The notes: a model not told the origin generated them from the sequence alone. Shown: positions 1-14,129, counted from the first letter of the stretch. The stretch: DNA of 64,000 nucleotides from Archilochus colubris (GCA_023079485.1 CM041084.1:102652467-102716466), one strand, 5' to 3'. A program made the numbers and translations.

Positions 1-1911
1 AGAAATTGATTTATAGTGTTGCAATTTGTTATCTTGACCTTTACATACATTTTTGCAAATTTTATTGGAGGCTGTGTCTGGGTTCAGTAGTTTATGTAAA
101 TTATATTGAGGTTAATGAGGCTTGAAGTCTCATATGGCAGTGACAAGTTGGCTGGATTCTTCAGCAGTTCATCTCTAGACTTTCTACTGTTTGCAGTAAC
201 AAAATGGCACATTGCAAGGGAAGCTTAAAGGAATTTCCTCAGGGTTCTGCCATGTGCAATGTCTGGACACAATGATCATGAAGGTCTTCTCCATCCTAAA
301 AGATTCTATCACTATATGGTAACTACATATTTTTTAACATATATTCAGTCTTTTTTGAAAACTTTTTAAAATGAGTAGTGAATTATGTTTGTAATACGAA
401 CAAAATAAGCAACTGATGTAAAAAAATGTATTACTCAGCTGACCTGTGACCAGCTTTCTGTTCCCAGTATATGACAATTTGTGCTCCTGCTTTCATTGTT
501 GTCTTTATTTCCCTCTCTTCTTTCCAAGTTTTCTTTCTCTGACAATGCCACAAAAAAACAATCAGAAGAATAAACCCCAACCAAACAAAAAAGCCCCCCC
601 CAAAATTACATATCAAGGTCCAAATCTATCCAATCCTAAATATGAAATCACCTGGAATTTAAAGAAAATTAATATATAAAAATAAATATCTGTCTGGACA
701 GGATATTGGATTAAGTCCTTCATTGGAGTCAACAGAGCCAACCTGTTATTCCCAGTGTCTGACACATTCTTAGCTTGATTATTCTAATCTCCCTAGAAAA
801 TTGCAACACCAACATGCATTGAGACAGATTTTCTTGAAAAGTGTCTCCCTCTAAGTGTAAAAATCAGGTGTACAATGAAAGGCAACCTTAATTATTGACA
901 GAAAGTTAATTATCTCAAACACATAATAAAACCAGATATCTATGAAATTAAAGCAGTTTCAATTGTACCAGTATTAGTACAATGTCAGTGGCCAGGAACA
1001 ATAAATATGCATGCTGTAGCATGGAAAGCAAGTGCAAAAGAATCTACTTTTGGTGAAATAATTTCCACATTAAATCTAATAGCACATCTAAATTCCTGGA
1101 AAAAAACACCATGCTTATGTTTTTTTCTGTTTCTCCAGTCATGTAGATTTGCTATTAGGCCTTGAAAAAATCTACTATTGCGGGTTTTTTCTTTTCTTTT
1201 TTGGGGGCTTTTTTTTTTTTTTTTTTTTGAGTGACTAAATTCTCATAGAAATTTAGATTACATGTTATACTAATGCTGGCATAAAACTTCTATAAAACTT
1301 GCTTATATTGAAATATGACTTTATGACTTTTATGGATTTCTATATTGGATATTGGAAGAGTTCTCTTTTTTTTAATTAAGCATCACTACATTGTACTATG
1401 GTTTAGTATTAACAGTTACAGATGCTTTTTTTTCACTGTGAAAGCTAACACCCATAAGCAATGTTGCCAAACACAGACCTGAGCCTGTTCTCAAGACCAA
1501 CATCTCCTGATGTTGCCATCACTTGCACTCAGCACATCTGGATGTGCAGATGGAGCCTGCTGCTGAGCCCTGAAAGACCCTCATAGGAGACGCATGAACG
1601 TATCTGGCAATTCAGCATCAGAACAAAAAATTTTCTGTCAGCCGGAGAGTGAGTCCTGTCCAGGGGTGAGATCTCTGCATTTCAGAGCTCAGATGATGCA
1701 GGCTGCACTCCTGGGAGCTGCTGTGTGGATGGTTTGGCTCTGAGCTGCAGAAAGCTTGAAGAAAGAGCATGGTTCGTGATCAGAAAATGAATGCTTGGCC
1801 CCATGCTTCAAGTAATACAAGAGACATTGTCCACAGGAGTAAAGCAGGTATTAGCCATAACAACCATAGAGGTGGCCACCAGTTCCAAGTTTTAAATGCA
1901 CTGAAAATCTT
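1..1911. other. AT-rich unique DNA, no gene recognised
   Basis: No open frame here resembles a known protein. The block has an A-rich/C-rich low-complexity patch near 545-605, a 20-T run at 1209-1228, and a somewhat GC-richer section at about 1440-1760. That section contains a short perfect hairpin (CAACATC / GATGTTG arms, 1499-1516). Nothing else stands out. Confidence 0.6.
1209..1228. repeat. Poly(T) run, 20 bp
   Basis: Uninterrupted run of 20 T directly after a GGGGGC motif. It is a mononucleotide microsatellite. No retroposed sequence is visible on its 3' side that would make it the tail of a minus-strand processed copy. Confidence 0.9.
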
Positions 1912-2260
1912 CATAGAATATAGAATCCTTGGGGTTGAAGGACCTCAAAGATCATCTAGTCAACCCCCCTGCCAGAGCAGGGCCACCTAGAGCACTTCGC
2001 ATAGACGTGTCCAGGCGGGTTTTGAATGTCTCCAGTGAAGGAGACTCCACGACCCCCTGGGCAGCCTGTTCCAGGGCTCTGTCATTACAGTAAAAAAATT
2101 TTTTCAATATTCAACTTGAACCTCCTATGCTCCAATTTACATCCATTACCCCTTGTCCTATCACTGGTCACCACTGAGAAAAGCCTAACTCCATCTCCCT
2201 GACACTCAGGAATCTTGGGGAATGCATTAGTTCTGTGACTTAACATAATGAGCCTCAACA
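1912..2260 (-). mobile_element. CR1 non-LTR retrotransposon, 5'-truncated 3' fragment
   Basis: Read on the minus strand this is the 3' end of a CR1 element. The plus strand starts with the reversed tail (tcatagaatatagaatcc), then the reversed 'agatcatctagtcaacccc' block and the 'ccctgccagagcagggccac' hairpin. The minus-strand translation at about 2085-2220 keeps a recognisable ORF2 C-terminal stretch ([16 protein letters not shown] followed by an RF..NI.K.F pattern). CR1 ORF2 encodes an endonuclease and reverse transcriptase; only its last part and the 3' UTR survive, so the copy is dead. The upper boundary is approximate because similarity fades beyond about 2220. The last 100 bp belong to the same subfamily as the fragment at 36316-36418. 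Confidence 0.93.
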
Positions 2261-5200
2261 GAACAGGCACTACTTTTTAAACTGATCACCAAGACTGCAA
2301 TTGTGAATATAGATTCTGCCAAAGATTTCCTTTAAAGGGTGTTAGATCACTTCTTTGAAAGTACATATGGTCCTTGCTTTCCCAGAAAGTCGGATGAAAG
2401 GATTATCTGGCTTTATGCAGCAGTTTGGATAAAGTGCCTAATTCACAACTGCAGGGGAAAGGAAATAATCATATGGTCACAGGCAAAGCTCTGCCTAGAT
2501 AGGAAACTGGAAAGATGGTAAAAAAAATATATCCTGCTTTCCATGCATCTATGAGTGACACTGTAATGGTGTTAGTCATATGAATATGACATTGACTGGG
2601 AAAAGTGGCCAGAAAGGATTCAGCATTTCTTGGTGAAGATAGGTGATATACAGCCAGAATCATTATGATGATGAAGTATGGAATGATTTAACAAAGCTAG
2701 ATAATTTAGCAGACATGACAGCAGATTAAGTTGACAGGGTAATGTGCAGTACTCATATTTGTTGATGGTGTCTAAACTAACTGTGGCCATGCAGGCCTAA
2801 GGCTTAGGAATGACTATGGACAGATTAGTGAAAGCATCTGCTACAAATTCAAGGACCTCTTGGCCTCTTGCAGGGAAAGGCACAAGATTGCATGAGCTCT
2901 TGATGAAAGAGTTTCTTGGTATACTTTGTGCATTGGGGCATTGCTGGTTTAGTCACCTCAGATTTTCATCTGATGCAAGGTGTAGGCGTATGAGGAAGAT
3001 GTGCAGAGGGAGAGAGTGTTCAGGGTACAACTGTCTGCAGTAAGATTTGCAGTCATAGCTTTCATCAGTTTGTTGCTTCCCACTGGCACTTCTAGATCCC
3101 ACAGCTAGTCTGTGCCTTTCGTGGTGTCAGTGCAGTGATAACGTCCTTGAGAATTCATGACTGTGTTGAAACAATCACTTGAGCTTCTCAGCACAACAAA
3201 TCTTGACATCTGGAGGAAATATTGGTAGATAAAGACAAAGACAGAGCTACTGTAGCATCTGTAACAAATAATGAGTCACAGTTCTCTTGCAATATAACCA
3301 GTATAACATGGAATAATAAAAAAATTGGTAGTGTTCATGCTACATCACTTAAACAAGGTTCATTAACACCTCTGGCTACATCTGCAGACAAGTCGGTTTT
3401 TTTCCAGTACTAGGAGAGATAGGTATGAAGGTTTAAGAGGCAGAGGTGAAAATCTGCTGTTGCTCACTGGCACTTTTTTTTTCAAATCTCCCCTTCATGC
3501 CACGCAGTTGTGTTACCATTTTGGGAACTGACTAGCATGTCATGCAGACATAAAGATTCAGACAATGAATGAATTCAGAATGAATTTTTTTCAGATTTAA
3601 TTGGACCTATCAGGTAAAGGGCCTAAGAAACTTAACAGCAGATCCTAGTTGTTCTCTGATGTGGTCAAAATCAAATTCTGGCAGCTTTTTAAGTATGTTG
3701 AGAATAGGACTAAAGGGTCTTGCTCCCTGCAAATCCAATTTGATAACTTTTACCAGCACCTTCATAAACAGTGACTATTTCGGACGAGGTGGGAACAGAG
3801 GAAGATCAATCATTCTTCTGCCAACTTTATGCTGCTCTGAGCTTTGGTGTTTACAGGGATAAATATGTGTTTAGGTTTGGTTGGAGTTCATTAGATCAGA
3901 ACAACACTTGGTTTGACTGAGGAATCCGGCTCTGAAAAGTCCCACCAGTGCACAGCAAGTCACAAAAATCCAGTAAGAGTTGTGTTGCTTCCTACCTTAA
4001 TTATTCTCAGTTATTCCACACAGGTAGCCTTTTATTCAGGATAGCTATGAACTTTTGTAATCACAAAGATGTTGTTGAATTTCTTTTCATCTCTGCAAAT
4101 GGAAAAAAAAACCTTATTATGATAACAACTTAGTAAAATAATTACACTTTATTATGTTCTAGTGACTTAACTTACCAAAGTAAATGTGCTTGTACATTTA
4201 TTAAAGGACCAATAAAATACACCTGAGTCAGACACTCCATACAAATTATTCTGGGAGGTTTTAAGAAAAAAACCACAACAAACAAACATTTCATCCAATT
4301 GGAATAGAGATAAGTAGATCTGCAATCTCTGTCTCTGTTTCCATTTCTCTAGTTTTACAGCAGACATCATTGAAAAGAAACACACTGAAGTTACCTACAT
4401 TTGCTTAAGCAGACTTTTCAGATAGCTAAGACATCTGAAATTTTTTTAAAAATACCACTACAAAGCCCAATTTTTTTAAATGAAAGGATATTTGCATAGT
4501 AGCTAATATTCCAATAAAGATAATACTAGAATTACTAAAACTTGGACAAAAAATGTAGAAAGCAAGTTAGTACTTAATTCTCCCTTCCCACTCCCATCAG
4601 TTCTTTTGGTATAACCTCAAGAACATGTGGGCAAATAGGCACATGCCTACAGGACAATGCCTAATCCTTCCTAAGACTATGAACTGGAAAATTCTTTGTT
4701 TTCCTATTGCAAAACAAAACAAAACAAAACAAAACAAAAACCAAAAAAACAGGTGGTCAGTCAGAGGAATTGTATCAGAGTGGCTGTTTTCTACTAGTTC
4801 AAAATTTCATAGTATGTTTTTGATTTTTGAGATGTTTCCAGAAGAATGAGGAAGGCAAGAACTGTACCATTCTGCAGGAATTTTAAATATTTCCTTCTTG
4901 AGGGTGATATTCCCAGCTTAATTTTTCACCAGCCAGCACCAGCCAGGCTACCTCTTTTTCCCTTGGCTGATGAATATTGAGCCATAACACTTCTGATGAC
5001 CATAGTGAGCACAGTGCTGAACAGCAGAAATTTTGGTGGTGAAAACATTTCAGGGCCCCATGATGTGGCAATGGTTGACAGGCAGGTGAAAATAGGCTCT
5101 GGAAGCACTGATTTGGGCTTACTGGAGGAGCACAGAGTAAGGGACCAAATTTTGGAGTTTTGAAGCATTAAAGCCTTAACTTAAGCTAGTTACAGCCATT

Positions 5201-6077
5201 TCACAGAAGGAACCATGCTACTGTTGTTCCCACATGAAGGCTCTTTCTCTTCCCAGCCAGGCTGGGTGAAATATTTGCATCTTTACCATGGCGTTATACA
5301 GAGAATTTATTTATTTCAGACTGAGAACATAACTACAACACTGAGTAATAGATATCAGGTGGATTCTGCATATGGAGTGAAATATGAAGATTTTTCTGGA
5401 TATTGTTCAGGTTCATAACTTTCAGGCTGTTGAACAGAGATTTTTTTTCCTTGAAAAAGATGCTACATTGATCTAATATATGCTAAATGTCTGGGGGTAG
5501 CACACACTTTTCAATCATCGTGCTGATGCCAGAGTTTTTTGGTTTTAATTACAGGAAGATCTACAGAAAGAGGACTTCATGGAACTATGCCAAAATCATA
5601 GTACCAGTTTTGATTCCTCCTGATTATGATTAGGAATTGAAATTAATATTCATGCTGGATTTGCTTCACCACATTTTCACTTTTAATGCATTTAAAATCA
5701 GCTATGCTGGCATCTTCTGAGTGAAGCGGTTGCATAGATGGCCAGGATTCTCCAATCAGCTTGGTCATACAAAGGGCACAGTGTCTTTGGAGAGGTGCTG
5801 AACAATGCATTTCTCTGCTGTTGGCAGAGCAAGGTTCTTCATCTCTTCTGAGATATGAATGTGACTTGTATTGGAAAGTGGTAATTATTTTTGAACTCTC
5901 ATTTTGAAAATGAAAGATGTTGAGACATCCTGGTATTGTCCAGATGGTTTACATGGAACACCTTGTTAATGATATGTATTTAAAAAATAAGCTGCTTGAC
6001 ACAGCTTATCAGAGCTTTTGATAGAAGTTGAAGGTAAGTCATAAATCAATCTTTTTATGAAACCACACAATAATTTT
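2261..6077. other. Unique AT-rich DNA, no gene recognised
   Basis: About 3.8 kb without a recognisable gene or interspersed repeat. The short open frames show no domain pattern and their composition matches the AT-rich background. The only simple-sequence feature is an (AAAAC)n tract at 4711-4740. A donor-like GAAG|GTAAGT occurs at 6034, but I saw no convincing paired acceptor. Confidence 0.55.
4711..4740. repeat. (AAAAC)n microsatellite
   Basis: Five perfect AAAAC units followed by AAAAA. A/C-rich tracts of this kind recur in the window (545-605, 10665-10700, 18140-18175, 20251-20373, 40108-40153). Confidence 0.9.
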
Positions 6078-6700
6078 GGCTGAAAGGGAAATCGAGATTG
6101 TCTAGTGCAAAGTGCCTTAAGGAGGATTGGCTAGAGAAGTTTCCCCAGAACCATGTCCAGGTGCCTTTTGAATATCTCCAAAGATGAAAACTCTACAACC
6201 TCTCTGGAAAACATCTTTAGTAATTGGTCACTTGTAAAAAGTGTATTGAACTGTTTTTTATTTGTTTGTTTTTGGGTTTTGTTTGTTTATATTCTAGATT
6301 TATATTCTAGATTTTTAACCATTGCCTCTTGTCCTGGCACTGGGCAAGACTGAGAAGGGCCTTGTCCCTATTCCCTTGTATCAGGTATTTATACACTGAT
6401 TTATACATTGATGAGATCCCCCTTAGTCTTTCCCACAGAGAACAGTCCCAACTCCCTCAGACTCATATGAAAGATACTCTTATCCCTGAAACACCTTCAG
6501 GCTCTTTATTAGACCTGCATCAGTGTCCATGTCTCTCATAGTCTGGGGCCCAGAACTGGACACAACACTCCAGATGTGCCACCGGTATTGAGAAGAGGAA
6601 TTCCCTCCTTTGTTTGGTGACTCTCTTCCTAATGCAGTAGGTGATGCTGCTGGCTGCCTTTACCAGGAGAGTACACTGCTGCTTCATGGTATCCATTACT
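6078..6700 (-). mobile_element. CR1 fragment, antisense, about 0.6 kb
   Basis: Diverged minus-strand CR1. On the plus strand the typical reversed landmarks appear in order: 'gattgtctagtgc', 'gtccaggtgccttttgaatatctcc', 'cattgcctcttgtcctggcactgggca', 'acattgatgagatcccccttagtctt', 'ctggggcccagaactggacacaacactccag' and 'gtgatgctgctggctgcc'. These are conserved 3' UTR and ORF2 segments of avian CR1. A T/G-rich insertion with a 13-bp tandem duplication (atattctagattt, about 6290-6316) interrupts it. The ATTCTATG tail is missing or too decayed to see, which suggests an older copy than the one at 36316. It has no coding potential. Confidence 0.92.
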
Positions 6701-8803
6701 GTATGTCACTATGAAATGCTATTTAATACACTGTTTCCATAGAATATAAATGTCCTGGCTGCATCAAAAATCATAGAGAGATTTCAAACATTTTTTAAAA
6801 GCAGAAATAAGTGAGGCTTAAGAGAAAGAAAATATCTTATTACTTAACTAGCTGAAGATTTCTGGTATCTAACTTGGACAAAAAAGAACCCAAAACACTT
6901 TAGTTTTCTTCTCATAAGCAACATATTGCAAATGTAATATTCAATACTTTGAAATGACAGACCTGAAGTCCTGCTGTAAGTGTTGATACTGCTGAATTTT
7001 TTTCTTAGATCTCAAAAAGCATGTGCATATTTTAAAGAGAACATCCCCAGGAAATAAAGAAAGGAACTGTCAGAGAATAATAGTTTTTAAAGTCTTACTC
7101 TTATTACTTACTCTTGATACTATTAATATTCATTATTTGTGAGATGAAGCACTTGTGTCTTATTTCTTAAGAAATCAGTAACTGAGGCCTGCCATTAAAC
7201 TCCTTCCTAACTTTGCCTTAGTTTTGTTTCATGGGAAAAGTTAGGGAATTTTACATGCACAGCTACAATAATCTGATGAAGATTATAACACATGCAGCAG
7301 GAAACCCTCTCTAAACAAATGGGTTGAAAACATGCAACATATAAGAATTATCTTTACAGTTCAGTGATCTTCACATTTCCCCTGTTTCTCTCTCAAGGCT
7401 CTCATTTAGAAGCATTTGTGACAGTCCTCATTTCTTCACTGTGATTCATGTTAAAGTATGTATAATAAAAAATGGTAAAGTCATATGAAGGTGCTGAACT
7501 TGGGAGGACACTGGAGCAACAATGTCATTAACTAAGAGACACAACTCTAAAGTTATTCTTTTGGCATCTCTGGCATTTCTTACTTGTAATTTAGGAAATT
7601 TCTTTATGAACCTGAAGACATAAAATCAGAGAGACTGCAGCATTTCAAATCTGATCATGCACCTGGTGACTCTGCTCAGAGAATTACAAAGGTTTGCAAG
7701 TGTGAGAATTATATCAATCATGTGTACAAAAGGATTTCAAATAAAATGTGATTCATTAGGACTTTTCCACATGAATACAACTGTTTTCTTGAAGGTCAAT
7801 AGTTGGAAATCAGATACCAGTGTCAGACTAAGAAAATGCTCAAACACCATACTTGTAAACCTCTAAGAATGAATAATTCCAATCAGTCATCTTTTCCTTT
7901 CCCTCTCAGCTTTCTGATAGTAAGGATCCAATAAACAACAATTCCTTTCTCTTTATGTACCAGTATCAAAATAAGACAATTCCTTCTTGCTGTTCACTGT
8001 TCACCTGGCTGTCTTGGTTCCATCTGAATCAATGGAGGAATCTAAGATTTCAATTTAGACACAGGAAATACTTCCTCAAGAAAAAGAAAAGAAAAGGAAA
8101 CAATGAAACAAGAATGACAGAAAATTTTGGGTACAGACCTCTTGGGTCTCTTCCTGGTCTTTAGTGAGGGAGAGAGTGCCTTGGCTGCACATTACTCGCA
8201 ATACTCTCTGACATCCTAATAGACATTAAGGTCCTCCTGCCAAAGAGGAGACCTACTCATCAAATCTACCAATTCAGTTTAGAAAGAAATTCTACCAGCT
8301 GAGAAGCATTAGCATAAGTTCTTTACTTTCACATGGTGTCTTACTGCAGTTCATTGATCATTTTGCTTCCAGCTCAATTATGAGATTTCTTCCACTACTC
8401 TGAGGAGGGACTATGAAAGCATGTTCAATATTCCCTAAAGTAGCTTTGCCTAAAATCTGTGCATCAGAAAGCAGCAATCAAGACTTGTGTCCACATCCAT
8501 GGGAGGTAAATGTGGAGACACTAAAATACTTCCTACTGACTTCAACATCAGCAGATTAATTGCTCCCAGAATACCCTCTGACTATTAATATAACATCCCT
8601 GGTTACTGACACAACAGAGAACATTCAGTATACAGTATTTATTGTAATGCTGCCTCCTACTAAATATTCCATTAAGAAAGCAGACTTTTTTCAGAAAACA
8701 AATCAATGCAACAACTAAATACCAATACACTGAAAAGGGAAAAAAACCCTTTCCCTCCCTCCTGCCTAATTTCTTTGACTTTCTAGTGATAGTTGTACAT
8801 TAT

Positions 8804-8822
8804 ATACACATTATATGTGTAT
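8804..8822. repeat. AT-rich inverted repeat, 8-bp arms
   Basis: ATACACAT, a 3-nt spacer TAT, then the exact reverse complement ATGTGTAT. It lies in an AT-rich context with repeated 'cattata' motifs, so it could be a simple replication-slippage product. Confidence 0.7.
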
Positions 8823-11800
8823 TATGATTACATTATAAGTAAAGGCAATCAAGCCTCAGACAACTCTTGCACAAGTACAGATTCACAGTGAAAGGTCTGT
8901 TTCAGTACCTATCCATCTTGCTTTCTTTCTTCTTTTACTCTTCGCATTCTTTTTTTTCTGACTCCTGGGGGAGTGTCCTCTATGTATAGCATGAAATCCC
9001 AGATCCTCTCATTTAGACTAACTCATTTGTAGAAGCTTAAGGTTAGTAAAACTCAGAGGTCTGGCTTCACTCTCTGTATCTGTGGAGACAAGGAAAAATA
9101 AAATCAGAATGCACCTTTCCAAGCCTGAGTTCATGAGATTTGATACATTGCTCAGTTTTCATTTTCACTCAGAGATAGTGACAAGATGTGATGGTACCTG
9201 TCTCACCTCAGTTCCTTTCCTGCTGTTAGAAGAAAAGCAGACTACAGCATTATTTTTTTTTCAGTTCAGATTCATACAACATAAGCCACCAGCAACAGTC
9301 ACACCAGTATTCATTGTGATGAATAACCAGTTACTATGGTATTCAGTCACATGGATAAACCATTCACATTAAGAGATTCATAGATCAGGTGAATAGAAAA
9401 CTTTGCTGTTACAGGCTTCAGTATCTTTCTTGCTATTCTGGATGATGATGCTGATGCTGTTCTGAGCAGTCAGAAGGTTGTTCCAATGTGTGGTGGAGTT
9501 CAAACAACTGATGCAAAGAATAACTTTATAATTCGCCAAAAAAAAGAAAACAAACCACACATGAAGAGCTAGAAGATTTTTTTTTTTAAATGAAACAGTT
9601 CACAGTAAATGTTCCCTCCAGAAGGATATACAGAGGTTTGTCAGAGATGTCTCAACTAACTCTGCACAAGTTGGTGCAACGATATGGAGAATATAGAACT
9701 GTACAGAGATATCTGTTTGGAGTTGAAGGAGAAGTTTTGTGGTAGTGTGGCATAGAGACCAGCTGCTTATTAACTCCTGTTCTTACATCTACCTCACCTC
9801 ATGTTAGTTTAGGCATTTTAGTGCACAGGGCTCTGTTTGTTTATCCTGTAGAGACTTCCTGCACTGCTGGGAGTGTATGACTCATTCCTTTGTATTCAGT
9901 GCACTTGGGTTGTCAAGAAGCTGCAAAAAACTCTAACGGTTTCATAATCTGGTCCAATTATATTATTTTGAAAGTATTTTCCTTAAGGCACATAACTCTA
10001 TATTGCCTGCTGAGCCTTCATCCTTGGCCCCTGAGTATTCTGCGTAAATGCCATGGATTCATTCTGATGTCCACTTGCAAGACAACAATAAATAAGACTT
10101 CAGTGAGAACTTGGACATGCACTTAGATCAAAGCACTACTAAAGAAAAGGAGAGTTTTTCTTTGCTTTTGGCTGGTTTTGGATAAAGCCTTTGGCATTGT
10201 CAAAAGCTGTGATATGTTTCCCTTGAAAAAATGTTATGACAATATGTTAGACACAGAGGTAAGCATACTGATAATGCAGTAAAAATAAAATAAATTGGCT
10301 GGTATAAACCAATAATGGGATTCAAAGAGCTACACTTATTGAAAAGAAAATGTATAATTGTGAACAAATCTTCACTGAGTAGTGCAATTTGAGGCAGAAA
10401 AAATGATTGTAGTTTTCTTTCACCTCAAAGGAATAAATATAACCAAAGACTTTCATTATCACTACTTTACTTTATATAATAAATTACCTTAAAATGGTAT
10501 GCCATAATTTATTAAAAATTCTAAAAGTCAACAAATTATGCATGAAATAAGATACCGCTCACTGGGTATCACTGTGTCGAAGAAGTTGACTGTCCCGAAT
10601 TCTGGTCTGTGCTCTATCAAATTAATGTTAATTTGTTTTTTTTCCATGGGATGAATGAATTACACTAAAAAAACCCAAACCAAACCAAAACAAAAAAACT
10701 TCAAGTATGTATTATCTTTGGACTGTGATTTGGATAGAATGTGCGACCATGATGCTAAAAGAAAATAGAAATTCTCACAGCCTCCTTTTCAGGAGATGAA
10801 CAGGGTAATAAAGGGGAAGTAGATTTTATGGATTTCTGAAATAAACCCCTGCACCCCAAAGTCCACAAACTAGCAGGCTGAAAGGACCCTGGTAGTGAGT
10901 GGACATTGAGTGTGGGGTGATCCTGGGATTTGCCACTGACAAATGCACTGCCCAAGGCACCTGAACTAGTTCCAGAGATTTGTAATTGGCTTTTCAGATA
11001 ACCAGTCAAACCACTATATTCTTTTTACAGAACAGGAAAGACACCTGCTGCAAAAGATTCTAGCTGGAATTTGTTGCACTGCATCCCATGATCAAAGCTA
11101 AACCTGTTCAAACACCTACACAGAAATTATTAGGGTTGCTATTAGCCAATTGCTATCGCTGCAGCACCATTCATTTTCACTGGAAGCATACTGGGAATAC
11201 TTTACTGGAATATAATACTGGAAGCATACTATTTAGGGACAGCCTTCAAGAGAAAAAATATGCAGAAGCAACATGTAAGTGGAATTTGATAAGGGTTTTA
11301 TCAGCTCCTGTGACTGAAAGACACCACTGCAGGAAATAATTTTAAAAAGGCCAGTGCTGTCCTCACAGCATCATGTTCTTTTGAAGATCAGGTAATAAAC
11401 TCCTTTTTTCTGTTTTCAATTTATAAACTGGCAAGCCCTCCTATCATATGCTCGGAAATGGTGTAATTCTAGTGGAGCACAAAAAACAAATGTTTAGTAC
11501 CTGAAAGAGTAAAAAGCTTGGGGAAAAAATATAAACAAAGAAATAAAAGGTAAGATATCCCTGGCCACCCCAGGGACAGAAGAATCTGTTGGACTGTAGC
11601 AATTGCTTTGTTGCCTACATTCTCTGTGTATATCCATGTACCTTATAGAGACACCTAGGACCTATGAACCCCGATTACAGTACAAAAGAACAACTGACTA
11701 AAGCAACCCTGATCTTGGTGGCCTTTGAATCAGATCTACTAGGGTTGGCTCAAATCCAATTGCCTCTCCATTATGAGCATGAAATTTCGCCCCAGCAAAT

Positions 11801-13229
11801 CCACTGCCTCCTTGTGCATCCCAGTCCTTCCTTCTGCGTCTGCTGTTCCCTCCCTCTGACACTGTGCCTTTTTAATGTGAGCTTTTTTCAGGTTCAGTTT
11901 TCTCTTGAGTTGCTGCAGATGGAGCAGGGTACCACAGCTAAATGACGTATAGAGTCCCTGTTGATTCCAGATTGCTTACAGATTTCTGTGAGGTCCTGTG
12001 GTTTACTTCATGAATCATGCCAGTCTAATCTCCGGTGCTATGAAAGAGCTCTGTGCATTGCTGATGCTTTATGAATAAAAGCAAAAGAAAGACCCAGTGA
12101 ATGGACTGGATATAGCAGAAGAGTCTGGCCTGCTGCAAAGGTAAAACAGAGATGGTCCAGAACCAATTCACTGTGAGAAAGGATCTGAATGCTGAATCAT
12201 ATCCCTATATAATTTTAATAAAGACTTTAACATGGTTTCTTGCCAGGCATGCTGAAACCTATTTGCAAAATTTACATTTCTTTGGACCTGCAAAACTTCA
12301 GATAGAACTGGCACATGCCAGCATAATATTCTTATGTTTTCTTCTTGTAGAAGTGTATTGTGGGAATAACATTGTCCTCATTTACTAAGGTGAATTTCTG
12401 TGATGCAAAAACAAAATAGAAAAGGATAAGGAAGAAACAGGAAAGCATGATTAAACATAAGAGTGGATATCTTAAGTCAGCCTTAGAGTAGTCTAGACTA
12501 AATGTTGGTGGGGGAGGAACACAGAAATAACAAGCATATAGTTTTACTTCTCTCCATAACCTTTTCATCTTCAGGTATTTCTTGGTTAAGATGATTTCTC
12601 AGCCAGAGCTTGGTTTTGTATCTTTGTAAAAAAAAACAGAAGGAACGTAGCATGGAGGGGGTCATTCTAGAAATGTTATTGCAGGAATAATAGCCTGACA
12701 ATTCTTATGATGCTCAGGAAACAAGGGTATGATTACTTTACTTTCCTATTTTCATCCAACCTAATCAGGAAAATTTTATTATTATTAAAGTCTCAAAACC
12801 AGTGCTGATAAACAATCACGGTCTAGCTGAAGAGGCATGATGTTTAAAATATGCAGAAAACTCTCCTTATGTTATACATAGTGCTCCTCTGCACTTCTTT
12901 TGGTGCCCCTCACGCCGTTTAACTCAGTCATTTTAGCAATGTCAGGGGAATGACAATGTTCTGTTCAGTTACTTTCCCTTTGATTAGCTTTGAAAAAATA
13001 TATTTGGGATGCTGCATTGAAATAACAACCCAGTATACTTTTAGGCCACTGATATTCAGATACCAAATAATGTTTGGTATTAAAACAAGACTTTGCACAA
13101 CAGAGTCCACTGATGATTCTGTCAGGATTACATCTGAAGTGCTTATACACATGCAATTTGGGAATAATCTCCACTGGATTTATTCTGAAAGGATAGCAGC
13201 ATGTGTTAAAATATAGTTACCTCTCTCTC

Positions 13230-13256
13230 AAAAAAAAAAAAAAAAAAAAAAAAAAA
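13230..13256. repeat. Poly(A) run, 27 bp
   Basis: Twenty-seven consecutive A preceded by 'ctctctctc'. It could be the tail of an old retroposed transcript on the plus strand, but the sequence upstream (12928-13220) matches nothing I recognise and I saw no flanking target duplication. Confidence 0.85.
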
Positions 13257-14032
13257 TCTCACAGCTGGCCTATTCCTGATATATATTTGCCCTTGGTGAG
13301 GGGATATTCTTCCCTGCTCTCAGTAATGCAATAGACCTTAGCTTATGAGCCAATGTCAACCTTTTATTGACAGGGGCTTATTATTTTGTAATGTATGCAC
13401 CATCAAAACCTTATTACTGTATCTTTGTGACCATCATTGTTATGAATCTGTCAAGTTGCTGTTTCTTAGTGCAAAAAAATTTTGTTTTGAAAGACTGATT
13501 TTTTGTTCTTAGAATTAAATTAGAACTCAGTTGATTAGATCACAGTTAGAGTGAAAACATTTAACATTATCTTAATACAGACATTTCCTAATGGCTGGAA
13601 ACATCTGTAAAACTATTGTGTATGCAAGAGTTTAAAAGAGACAAGTGATGCTAGAAAACTGACGTGTATTTATCATTCTTATGAGCAAAAGATGTCTGCA
13701 ACGAGTATTGATATAAGTTATGAGGGAAGACTGATTTATTGTTCAGAGGGGGTACATGGGAAAAGCATTTTTAGTTATTTCATTCAACAAGTTTGCTGAA
13801 CTGGTAAGAAATTAAAAGTTTGCATGGATTTTTTGTAGAAGCTGTGGAAGTTACAAATATGACTGTGCATGCACTTATGGCAAGGATAAATGAGCAATAA
13901 ATGTCTAAAGCATCAAGCTACGCTAGGCTAATTTCTATCAGTAAATAATTTTGCATTTTCCTCCTATTTACTTCTTCCTCTTTTTGTTATTTAATAAATT
14001 AATCTGATCTACTTTTTTTTTTTTTAAATTAG

Positions 14033-14112
14033 GCTTTGAACTCTACATGGAAGGAACCACCCAGTAGTATCTATGTTCAAAACGAGGATGAAAACTTCTT
14101 TGGACCTTACAG
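14033..14112 (+). other. Candidate exon (80 bp), unidentified
   Basis: A long T tract ends in 'aaattag', a good splice acceptor. It is followed by 80 bp that are open in the frame starting GCT (with a stop in that frame at the acceptor itself) and end at TTACAG|GTTTCG, an acceptable donor. The translation begins ALNSTWKEPPSSIYVQNEDE and continues NFFGPYR; I cannot assign it to a family. The frame stays open past the donor until it meets a TAG at the first bases of the LTR element at 14136. If the LTR element is removed, the frame closes eight bases into the downstream flank (TGG TGA). It could be a real internal or terminal exon, a decayed exon or a chance frame; this length is common by chance in AT-moderate DNA. 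Confidence 0.2.
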
Positions 14113-14129
14113 GTTTCGATGCCACTGTT

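Larger units (their letters stand above)
6701..14032. other. Unique AT-rich DNA, no gene recognised
   Basis: About 7.3 kb without a recognisable gene. It contains a small palindrome (ATACACAT-TAT-ATGTGTAT, 8804-8822), a 14-bp direct repeat (ACTGGAAGCATACT at 11179 and 11217), an A/C-rich patch at 10665-10700 and a 27-A run at 13230-13256. Open frames on both strands near 12928-13216 overlap each other and match no family I know. A donor-like ACAGAG|GTAAGC at about 10259 has no obvious acceptor partner. Confidence 0.55.

Noticed and set aside
13230..13256. Poly(A) run as the tail of a processed pseudogene
   Set aside because: The upstream sequence shows no similarity to any coding sequence I know and there is no visible target duplication.
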